6,659 nt of DNA, taken from the NCBI GenBank assembly GCA_003456155.1, contig DMPC01000034.1, positions 8,555 through 15,213 on the forward strand, in the 5' to 3' direction. The stretch comes from Actinomycetota bacterium (GTDB taxonomy: Bacteria; Actinomycetota; Actinomycetes; S36-B12). Below the pieces are notes generated by a model, which had not been told where the DNA came from, did not search any database, and saw nothing but the letters and a program-made list of their open reading frames with translations. The translations under genes were made by a program, and so were the position numbers. Below, in pieces: positions 1 through 5,966 of this stretch (position 1 is its first letter; each line of letters opens with the position of its first letter).

Positions 1-546
1 ACGGCGACACCGTCCCCGAGTCCGGGCACGGCATCCGCCTCCCCCAGTTCCACGAAGAGCTCGTCATCGCCCAGCTCCACGAAGAGTTCATCGTCACCCA
101 GCGGGTCGTCGTCAGCGTCACCCAGCGACTCCGCTTCACCGACTCCGAAGCCCACACCGACGGCGACCCCCAGCGTGCAGGCCTCGTTGCCGATCATCGT
201 CGAGCCGACCGACTGGACCAGCGTGGTCACCTTCCCGGCCGTCTACACCAAGAAGGTCACCGTTCGGATCGACACCGTCTATCCTCCTGCGCTGCCGGAC
301 ACGTACGCGACAAACGGAGACGGTCAGGTCGCCATCTCCGGAATTCAGTTCCTGAACCAGTGGAGCCTCGATCAGATGTTCGGCTTCAACTATCGGCAGG
401 AGAGCACGACGGTTCCGACCCCGACCCCGAGCCCGTCAGGCTCATCAAGCCCGTCCGGCTCGAAATCCGGCTCGCCCAGCCCATCGGGCTCACCCAGCTC
501 GTCCGGGAAGTCCGGCTCACCCAGCCCGTCCGGCTCGAAGTCCTGA
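1..546 (+). CDS. Partial (5'-truncated) Ser/Thr/Pro-rich protein with a discoidin-like (F5/8 type C-like) segment
   Basis: Frame 1 is open from the first base to TGA at 544-546, so the visible 181 residues are the C-terminal part of a longer protein whose start lies left of the window. Residues 1-58 are a Ser/Thr/Pro linker with two copies of PSSTKSSSS. Residues about 65-121 are folded-looking beta sequence: W72, then KKVTVRIDTVYP (84-95), then a loop, then VAISGIQFLNQW (110-121). The pattern of a 'VTVRID.VYP' strand followed by 'vaIS.I.F' resembles the last strands of discoidin-like domains, including the type found in actinobacterial zinc-ribbon or NADase-associated proteins. Residues about 140-181 are a Ser/Pro/Gly/Lys tail. 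Low-complexity linkers flanking a sugar-binding-like fold suggest an extracytoplasmic C-terminus, but any signal peptide or membrane helix would be upstream and is not visible. It converges on the eCIS operon and may end the neighbouring structural-gene operon. Reading frame is certain; the domain call is moderate. Confidence 0.75.
   Translation, partial: TATPSPSPGTASASPSSTKSSSSPSSTKSSSSPSGSSSASPSDSASPTPKPTPTATPSVQASLPIIVEPTDWTSVVTFPAVYTKKVTVRIDTVYPPALPDTYATNGDGQVAISGIQFLNQWSLDQMFGFNYRQESTTVPTPTPSPSGSSSPSGSKSGSPSPSGSPSSSGKSGSPSPSGSKS
43..96 (+). repeat. Two tandem 27-base copies encoding PSSTKSSSS
   Basis: Bases 43-69 and 70-96 are near-identical, differing mostly at third codon positions, and both encode PSSTKSSSS in the linker of the partial discoidin-like protein. 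Synonymous divergence suggests the peptide is kept while the DNA drifts. Confidence 0.7.
427..543 (+). repeat. Degenerate Ser-Pro-Ser-Gly repeat tail
   Basis: The last 39 codons before the stop are built from variants of SPSGS, SGSPS and SGKS, encoded by imperfect repeats of the type cccagcccgtccggctc. This is a low-complexity hydrophilic C-terminal tail, likely disordered. Lysines are interspersed, giving a mild positive charge. Confidence 0.65.
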
Positions 547-548
547 CC

Positions 549-569
549 ACGCGGGCAACCACCCTGCGT
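549..569. terminator. Possible bidirectional terminator hairpin between convergent genes
   Basis: Between the two convergent stop codons the sequence acgcggg (549-555), a six-base loop (556-561), and ccc-t-gcgt (562-569) can form a seven-pair stem with one bulged T at 565. There is no T-tract on either strand, so it would be an actinobacterial-style hairpin without a U-run. It is short, and position is its main support. Confidence 0.35.
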
Positions 570-575
570 AGGGAC

Positions 576-3047
576 TCAGAGGACGCCCTCGATGATGATG
601 GCCGCTGCCGGGGTCGACGTGGTTCCGGTGGGGTCCGTGGGCGCCGGAGTCGGTGTTGCCGACGGGGCCGGAGTGGGGGTCGGAGCCGGGGTCGAGGTCG
701 ATGACGAGCTGGCATTCTTGGTCGACCGGCAGAAGGTCTTCGTGTAGGCCGACGGGGTCGGTGAGGCCAGACTCCTCATTCGGAAGCAGTACTTGACCCC
801 TGACTGGAGGCCACCCACCTCAATCGCAGTATCGCTCGCACCGGGTGCGGGAGAAATGGTGGTCCAGCCGTCGAGCAGTTGCCGCTGGAGTTCGAAGCCG
901 GTGACCGGGAGCTGCGCGTTGCACGTCGCTGACGCGCTCGAGTCCGATTCGGAGCTCGGGCCACCGCCGAAGGGCACCGCGGCAGGCACTGACCTCTCCG
1001 CGGATGCGATCGAGCGGGGCTCCCCCTTCGGCATCCGCTCTCCACGCCCGGCTCTCGCCTTGGTCTGCGGGGTCGGCTCCTTGTACTCGCTCGGTGGCAG
1101 CCAGGTGATGGCGATCGACGTGGGCGACAGCGCCGATGCCAGCGGGTCGTACGGCGGACACGCCACGTTGGGAACGGTCTCGGCACTCTCCGAGCCGGAG
1201 CCGTCGGAGGATGATCCGTCAGAGGTCGAGGACCCGTCCGACGTCGATGAGGTTCCTGGCGCAGCGGGCACGTCCACGCACTCGCGAGGCGTATAGAGCG
1301 AGGTGGCCTCGCCTGCGGTGGCGATGACGCGGTAGCAGTTCTGCTGTCCCGGCATCGTCTTGGTGACGATGAAGCGGGTCGTGCCGCTGGGGACGTCGGC
1401 GACATGCGTGCAGTCACCGCACGTGGGCGACTCGATGTCGTTCTCGGCCCGCTCCGCGTCGCCGACCGCATCGCTCGTGGCCGCCGCGGAGCTCCCGGGA
1501 GAGGACGAGGCCGAGGGAGCGGGTGTCGCGCTGGATGCCGTGACGCCCTCGGTGCGCACGGACGCGTTCACGATGCGCAACGTGCCGCCGTTCGCTGGCG
1601 CGAGACCGATCGGCGCCGCCGCAGTCGTGGACACGGGCGACGTTGTCGCCGGTGGCGTGGTCGGAGTCGCGCTGGCATCGGCACTGGGTGCGGGTGTCGG
1701 AGTTGGACTTGTCGCGGCAGATGGGGTCGCGGATGCGGCCGGTGTCGATGCGGCCGGTGACGATGCGGCCGGTGACGATGCGGCCGGTGACGACGCGGCC
1801 GGTGCCGACGCACTCGCACTGGGTGACGGAGTCGCAGCCATCAGGGCATTGCCCGTGCTGCCCACGGCGTAGATCGAGTAACCCTGCGCCCCGGGCGCCG
1901 CGTTCCAGAGCAGCAGGACCTGGTCGCCTTCATACAACTGCACCGTCAGGCCCTGCGGCGGGGGCGGCGGCCCTGTCTGGATTCCGGGCGAGGGCGTGAT
2001 GCCGAGGCGACTGATGAAGAACAGAGCCACGAGCCCGAGGATCACGAGCAGCAGGAGGAGACGCCCGAGGATGCCCAGGCGCAGCCGGATGGTCGGCCGC
2101 TGGACGAGGGTGACACGCTGAATCGTCGGCCGCACCTCGACGAGAGGGATGTCATGGGTGTGGTCCCGCACCGACAGCAGAGTCGCGACCATGCTGAGGG
2201 TGCGGGAGCTGCCGAAGAGGTGCAGCGGAGCCGAGACGCCGATCTTCTTCCAGACGGTGTCGCCGGGCCCCAGAGTGAAGACAGGATCGTCAAGCTTGAA
2301 TCTCAGGTAGCCATCGGGATCCGTGAGATCGAGACGGAAATCGACGAAGCTGTTGCCGTTGTTGGTGATCTGGGCGAACGTCGTCGCGCGCTGGCGGATA
2401 TCGATGGTTGTGCGGCTGACCCCGAGGTTGGCATCGAAGAAGGGCGTGACCGAGATGATGACCTCGGCGACCGTGCTCTCGTGGGGATCGACCTCCGACC
2501 GCGCCATGATGCCGACGACGTAGTCGCCTGACGGAAGCTTGGAGGTGCGCCCGGGCTTGATCATCAGGGCCGCAGAGCCCTCAGCTCCCGGGAAGAGCGA
2601 GAGTTCGCTGGGCACGATCGACAGCCACGAGCCCTCGGGCCCGACGACGCCGAGGGTGTAGGTCTCCACGACCGGCCCGACGTTCCGCACCGTGACCTTC
2701 AGGCGGACGGGCTGGCCGGGGGCGGCCTCGACCTGCGACTGACTGACGGTCACGATCGGGCGTGGCAGAACCGACTTCTCGACCGTCGAGTCATCGTCGA
2801 CGAACCATGAGTCGAGCACCATGGTGGTCTCACCGGACCCGGCAATAGCACCGGCAGTACCGGCTCCTGAAGCGTCAGCCCCGCCGGCACCGCCCGATGC
2901 CCCTGACCCGCCAGCATCGCCCGCGGGTGTGCTTCCGGGCGCGCCCGGGCGATTCGAGCGGACGTTCGACTTCAGGTGTTCGACCCAGCGCCGGTACTGC
3001 TGTTCACCGGATTCGGGAGTGGGTGGCAGGGGGAAGTTGTCAGCCAC
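576..3047 (-). CDS. eCIS-linked single-span membrane protein: cytoplasmic Ig-like domains, outside interrupted FN3-like domains
   Basis: An 823-residue protein whose exact function I do not recognise. The GTG start at 3047 is chosen because a purine-rich ribosome site (ggaaggggga) lies 8 bases before it, inside the last codons of the ATPase gene, and the longer frame to 3134 would overlap that gene by 82 bases. Layout: polar N-terminus MADNFPLPPTPESGEQQYRR; Gly/Ala linker (about 34-72); two Ig/CARDB-like beta domains (about 98-200 and 202-307, with VRLKVTVRNVG and ATTFAQITNNGNSF typical of that fold); basic RLRLGILGR; transmembrane helix about 330-346 (LLLLLVILGLVALFFIS). Then come an FN3-like domain (365-593) broken by two Ser/Ala/Pro/Thr inserts (405-476, 504-537), a Ser/Asp/Gly linker, a second FN3-like domain (626-777) broken by an insert at 656-713, and a Pro/Thr tail. 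The positive-inside rule puts the N-terminal part in the cytoplasm. All eight cysteines lie after the helix. Similar proteins beside actinobacterial eCIS genes are often labelled 'hydrolytic protein' or COG1470; I see no hydrolase motif. Anchoring a CIS to the membrane is inference. Confidence 0.85.
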   Translation of the reverse strand: MADNFPLPPTPESGEQQYRRWVEHLKSNVRSNRPGAPGSTPAGDAGGSGASGGAGGADASGAGTAGAIAGSGETTMVLDSWFVDDDSTVEKSVLPRPIVTVSQSQVEAAPGQPVRLKVTVRNVGPVVETYTLGVVGPEGSWLSIVPSELSLFPGAEGSAALMIKPGRTSKLPSGDYVVGIMARSEVDPHESTVAEVIISVTPFFDANLGVSRTTIDIRQRATTFAQITNNGNSFVDFRLDLTDPDGYLRFKLDDPVFTLGPGDTVWKKIGVSAPLHLFGSSRTLSMVATLLSVRDHTHDIPLVEVRPTIQRVTLVQRPTIRLRLGILGRLLLLLVILGLVALFFISRLGITPSPGIQTGPPPPPQGLTVQLYEGDQVLLLWNAAPGAQGYSIYAVGSTGNALMAATPSPSASASAPAASSPAASSPAASSPAASTPAASATPSAATSPTPTPAPSADASATPTTPPATTSPVSTTAAAPIGLAPANGGTLRIVNASVRTEGVTASSATPAPSASSSPGSSAAATSDAVGDAERAENDIESPTCGDCTHVADVPSGTTRFIVTKTMPGQQNCYRVIATAGEATSLYTPRECVDVPAAPGTSSTSDGSSTSDGSSSDGSGSESAETVPNVACPPYDPLASALSPTSIAITWLPPSEYKEPTPQTKARAGRGERMPKGEPRSIASAERSVPAAVPFGGGPSSESDSSASATCNAQLPVTGFELQRQLLDGWTTISPAPGASDTAIEVGGLQSGVKYCFRMRSLASPTPSAYTKTFCRSTKNASSSSTSTPAPTPTPAPSATPTPAPTDPTGTTSTPAAAIIIEGVL
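1741..1800 (-). repeat. Four tandem 15-base repeats encoding SPAAS
   Basis: Plus-strand units ggtgtcgatgcggcc, ggtgacgatgcggcc (twice) and ggtgacgacgcggcc are followed by a partial fifth unit (1801-1812). On the coding (minus) strand they give PAAS[ST] pentapeptides within the first insert of the FN3-like domain. The two middle copies are identical. The unit is a multiple of three, so copy-number change would keep the frame. Confidence 0.85.
2010..2060 (-). other. Transmembrane helix of the eCIS-linked membrane protein
   Basis: Codons 330-346 encode LLLLLVILGLVALFFIS, the only long hydrophobic run in the protein. It is preceded by the basic stretch RPTIRLRLGILGR and followed by SRLGITPSPG and a Pro run. 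The charge bias predicts N-inside, C-outside. Confidence 0.85.
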
Positions 3048-3052
3048 GATCG

Positions 3053-5041
3053 CTATCCCCCTTCCAGCGGTGGGGATGCGGACTGGTCGAGCACCGACTG
3101 CAGCGGGAACGCGAGCAGTCCGAGCTTGGCCCACTCGCGCTTGGCCCCGCGCACGGCGTGCACGAAGGTGACGGGCTCGTCGTTGCCGGCCGCCATGAAC
3201 GCAGCGGACACCGAGGACGAGCGGATGGCACCGCCGGCCATCTCCAGGGTGGCCAGCCTGTGGTACTCCTCAGCGGAGAGCTCGGCGCCGGCCTCCTTGA
3301 GGCAGGATCGCCAGATAGCCGCGCGCAGGTCGGCATCGGGAGCGGGGAAGTCGAGGATGCAGTCCAGCCTTCGAGCGAAGGCAGGATCGAGGTTGGAGCG
3401 CAGGTTCGTGGTGAGAATGGCCAGTCCGTCGAATGCCTCGATCCGCTGGAGCAGGTACGCCACCTCGAGGTTGGCGTAGCGGTCGCGAGCATCCGACACA
3501 TCGGACCTCTTGCCGAAGATCGCGTCCGCCTCATCGAACAGCAGCACGCCGTCGAGATTCTCGGCCTCGGAGAACACGCGCTCGAGGTTCTTCTCGGTCT
3601 CACCGATGTACTTGTCGACGACACTGGCGAGGTTGACGTGGAACATGGGCGTGCCGAGTTCACCGGCGAGCGCCTCGGCGGCCATCGTCTTGCCGGTTCC
3701 GGACTCGCCCGCGAAGAGTGCGGTGATGCCGCGGCCGCGCAGACCACCCGGACGCATGCCCCACTCGTCGATGACGGTGGGACGCAGGCGGACCCGGTCG
3801 AGCAGGTGCTCGAGCTCGGCGCGCACATTCGAAGGCAGGATGACGTCGTCGAGCAGGAACACCGGCTGGGTCTGCCGGGCGTAGCCACTGGTGAACCTGC
3901 CCGGTCGGTGCGCGTCACCGTGCTCGAGGCGGTCGCGGATCTCCTCCGGGTCCAGGCGCTGCAGCAGGTTCTTCAGTCCGGGAGAGTCCGCGGCGCCCAG
4001 GGCGGGCCACCACTGGGATCTCATGCGCTCCGGGGCCGGCAGCAGTTCGACCTCCTCGCAGCGCGGGTCGGCGAGAGAGATCTTGCCCGGCGCGAGCAGC
4101 AGGATCGGCACCCGCATCCCGTGGCACATGGCGACGTCACCCTTGACGAGGTCCGACGGGGCAAGACGGTCGTCGATGATCAGCGGCAGCGCGGCGAGGG
4201 TCGCCTCGGTGAAGGCGGCGCGGACCATAGCGCGACGTTCGTCAGTGTCGGACGGCAGCAGCACGCCATCGAGCACGAGAACGGCCTCCCCCGGGCCGGA
4301 CAGATGGGCGATCGCGCGACTGAGCGCCCCGGAACCCGGGTGTGCCTTCACCACGGGCACGGGGCCAGCCGGTTCCCCGAAAGGTGTCGGGTCGGGCAGC
4401 GGTGGTGCGTCGGGCAGGAGGGAGGGACTCACAGCAGGCTCGGTCTCGCGGCGCAGGTGGGGGGACACCTCTACGGCGAACCCGGCATCGCCGAGCAGGT
4501 GCCGCACGACCCGCTCGGAGACGTGCAGGGTGCGGGCCGGGAAGGGATGGGTGTCGCGCTTGACCTCGATGAGGCCCAGGGAGCAGAGCCGTGAGTCGGA
4601 GTCGAACAGCGCCCGGTACTCGGGGTTGGAGGGATCCATGCCGAGCAGGCGCAGGGCGGTTGTGATCGAGGGCCCCGACGTGCCGCTCTCGTTGTTGAGC
4701 ACGATGAAGAAGTGCTCGAAGCGCGGATCGAGCGAGGGGGCAGCGGCGAGCAGGATGGCTCCGAGCTCACGATCGGACAGGCCCACTCGATCTGCCCACG
4801 TGACGATGTGGGTCGGCAGGTCCGAGGGTGCGAGCGTGACGTTCTCGATGCCGGGGGCCGACAGGCGTGCGTCGCGAAGGATCAGGTCGTGGGGGAAAAA
4901 GGAGCCACGGTGCTCGTCCGGGACATCGCCCTCGAGCCGCGACTCCTCGACGGTGCGCGCGACGCGCTCGCCGAGGATCGCCAGGGTGATGACGATCGAG
5001 TCGAAGGGCGCGATCTCGCTTCGCTCGACGGTGTTGCTCAT
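3053..5041 (-). CDS. cis15: AAA+ ATPase of the eCIS Pvc15/Cis15 type
   Basis: A 662-residue protein, in the usual size range for eCIS ATPases. The ATG at 5041 overlaps the DUF4255 stop as ATGA, implying translational coupling. Residues about 75-190 look like a winged-helix domain (LSDRELGAILLAAAPSLD, then ERVVRHLLGDAGF). Residues 200-230 are a Pro-rich linker. Residues about 235-335 form an alpha/beta module with a VLVLDG strand (254-259) but no P-loop, possibly a degenerate AAA unit. The catalytic AAA+ domain follows: Walker A GESGTGKT (445-452), Walker B VLLFDEAD (499-506), sensor 1 TTN (544-546), arginine-finger candidates R557/R558 in FARRLD, and sensor 2 GGAIR (603-607, R607). All key residues are present, so it should be an active ATPase. 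In Photorhabdus PVC the homologue has been implicated in effector loading; a role in assembly or cargo loading here is inferred from family and neighbourhood. It acts in the cytoplasm. The TAG stop at 3055-3053 is followed 5 bases later by the membrane-protein gene. Confidence 0.93.
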   Translation of the reverse strand: MSNTVERSEIAPFDSIVITLAILGERVARTVEESRLEGDVPDEHRGSFFPHDLILRDARLSAPGIENVTLAPSDLPTHIVTWADRVGLSDRELGAILLAAAPSLDPRFEHFFIVLNNESGTSGPSITTALRLLGMDPSNPEYRALFDSDSRLCSLGLIEVKRDTHPFPARTLHVSERVVRHLLGDAGFAVEVSPHLRRETEPAVSPSLLPDAPPLPDPTPFGEPAGPVPVVKAHPGSGALSRAIAHLSGPGEAVLVLDGVLLPSDTDERRAMVRAAFTEATLAALPLIIDDRLAPSDLVKGDVAMCHGMRVPILLLAPGKISLADPRCEEVELLPAPERMRSQWWPALGAADSPGLKNLLQRLDPEEIRDRLEHGDAHRPGRFTSGYARQTQPVFLLDDVILPSNVRAELEHLLDRVRLRPTVIDEWGMRPGGLRGRGITALFAGESGTGKTMAAEALAGELGTPMFHVNLASVVDKYIGETEKNLERVFSEAENLDGVLLFDEADAIFGKRSDVSDARDRYANLEVAYLLQRIEAFDGLAILTTNLRSNLDPAFARRLDCILDFPAPDADLRAAIWRSCLKEAGAELSAEEYHRLATLEMAGGAIRSSSVSAAFMAAGNDEPVTFVHAVRGAKREWAKLGLLAFPLQSVLDQSASPPLEGG

Positions 5042-5709
5042 GACTTCTTCGGCTTTGCTCTGGTGCGCAGGCCGGCATCCGGATCCTTCGGATCACGGCC
5101 GCGGAACTCGTCCATGGCGCCGCTCGCGGTGTCGGACAGCACGACCTTCGGCGGCTGGGTCTGCGGCGGGCCGGCTGGCTCGCGGACGCCGGACGGGACC
5201 GGCAGCGTGACGACGATCGACAATATCGCGTGGTAGTCGGTGCCCATGGCGGAGAAGAGCTCTGTCGCAAATCGGTCGGAGAAGATCTTCCCGCCCACGC
5301 GCATGGCCAGCACATGGCCGTTGTCGAGGAAGGCAGCGAGGTCGGCGGGGCAGTACTCCGGCGGGATGTAGTCGGTGCGGTTCAGCGTCGACAGCGCCAG
5401 GCCGAGGAGGGCGTAGTCATCCTCGGGGCGATTGGTCCAGGCAGTCAGGGTGAAGGTGAGGTCGTAGTAGCGGAACGGCTGGTGGTAGTACTCGACGACA
5501 CCCTCGGCGCTGCGTTCCTCCAGCAGGGTGACGGTGCGTCTGGTGAGGTCCTCGCGGATGTCGGCAAGAAAGAGGTTGAGCGTGGGAGCCGTTCGGGCGG
5601 CCGCCCAGTCCTTCTTGGGGGCGTCCGTGGCCACGACAGGAGTCACGCCGGCGATCTGCTCCGATGAGAGCATGGCGGAGAGCGCTCGAACAACGTCGGC
5701 GATCAACAT
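5038..5709 (-). CDS. cis16: DUF4255 / Pvc16-type eCIS tube terminator (cap) protein
   Basis: A 223-residue protein of the DUF4255 (Pvc16 N-terminal domain) family, whose members include Afp16 and Pvc16 that terminate or cap the inner tube and sheath. Family signatures visible: N-terminal helix IADVVRALSAML (3-14); PTLNLFLADIRED (42-54, the family's P.LNL.L.D.RE strand); basic RR; then FRYYDLTFTLTAW (79-91) followed by EDDYALLG (96-103). The C-terminal strands ATELFSAMG and AILSIVVTLPVPSG precede a charged, probably disordered tail ending KPKKS. ATG at 5709 is used because the conserved N-terminus begins there; GTG at 5754 would add 15 non-conserved residues and TTG at 5706 is also possible. 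It is the first gene of the three-gene operon and overlaps the ATPase start by four bases. The contact partners (tube and sheath proteins) are not in the window. Confidence 0.9.
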   Translation of the reverse strand: MLIADVVRALSAMLSSEQIAGVTPVVATDAPKKDWAAARTAPTLNLFLADIREDLTRRTVTLLEERSAEGVVEYYHQPFRYYDLTFTLTAWTNRPEDDYALLGLALSTLNRTDYIPPEYCPADLAAFLDNGHVLAMRVGGKIFSDRFATELFSAMGTDYHAILSIVVTLPVPSGVREPAGPPQTQPPKVVLSDTASGAMDEFRGRDPKDPDAGLRTRAKPKKS

Positions 5710-5710
5710 T

Positions 5711-5716
5711 CCTCCT
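5711..5716 (-). promoter_or_regulatory. Strong but very close Shine-Dalgarno before the DUF4255 gene
   Basis: On the minus strand the sequence cctcaggaggaatgttgatc holds a perfect AGGAGG one base before the ATG at 5709-5707 and four bases before the TTG at 5706-5704. A one-base spacer is shorter than usual, so the TTG may be used instead or as well. The upstream GTG at 5754 has its own weaker gaagga element with a three-base spacer. Start choice changes the protein only by 1 or 15 residues. Confidence 0.55.
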
Positions 5717-5827
5717 GAGGGGGCAGGATGACCGGAGTCTGTCAGTCGGGACACTCATCCTTCTCACGACACGCCACACGAGTCACATTCGTTCACTGGC
5801 GTACCAGCTTTCAGGCCAATGAGCCTT

Positions 5828-5875
5828 GGTAAAAGGGATTTATCACCTTAATTAAGGCATAGCGCTCCTTTTGCC
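5828..5875. promoter_or_regulatory. 48-base nested dyad in an AT-rich island of the divergent intergenic region (candidate operator)
   Basis: A perfect 12-base palindrome ccttaattaagg (5846-5857) sits at the exact centre of a larger inverted repeat: ggtaaaagg (5828-5836) and ccttttgcc (5867-5875) pair at eight of nine positions (the ninth is T/G), each separated from the core by nine bases. All elements share the centre 5851.5. The stretch 5826-5872 is about 36% G+C against roughly two thirds around it. It lies between the divergent starts at 5709 and 5967, so it could bind a regulator of either operon. A weak TTGGTA (5826) overlaps its left arm, but I see no convincing promoter hexamer pair on either strand. 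Confidence 0.55.
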
Positions 5876-5966
5876 TGCCGCGTGGCCCCGTCCCGGGGTT
5901 CGACCGCCCGGTCTACGCTGCTTCCGACCCTGAAAGCCCGCATCCCCCGACCCGGCAGGAAGCCTC

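Noticed and set aside
1741..1812. CRISPR-like array
   Set aside because: The 15-base units are directly adjacent without spacers and encode an in-frame pentapeptide repeat.
3048..3134. Longer N-terminus (29 more residues) for the membrane protein
   Set aside because: It would overlap the ATPase coding region by 82 bases, and the extra residues are Arg/Ala/Val-rich shadow sequence. The GTG at 3047 has a good ribosome site.
2897..4594. 565-residue plus-strand open frame opposite the ATPase gene
   Set aside because: It is antisense to a gene with intact AAA+ motifs, its translation is rich in Arg/Gly/His/Gln with no recognisable domain, and long antisense frames are expected in GC-rich coding DNA.
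3891..5210. 439-residue plus-strand open frame spanning the ATPase and DUF4255 genes
   Set aside because: Arg/Ser-rich translation without a fold signature, crossing the boundary of two well-supported genes on the other strand.
5796..5807. ctggcgtaccag inverted repeat
   Set aside because: Only four-base arms around a four-base centre, which is common by chance.
5826..5854. TTGGTA and TAATTA with a 17-base spacer as a promoter
   Set aside because: Spacing is right but the hexamers match the consensus poorly (four and two of six), and the region is better described by its dyad symmetry.
5914..5919. TACGCT as a -10 element for the aldolase gene
   Set aside because: It fits TANNNT, but no -35-like hexamer lies 16-18 bases upstream; the nearest TTCGAC is only nine bases away.
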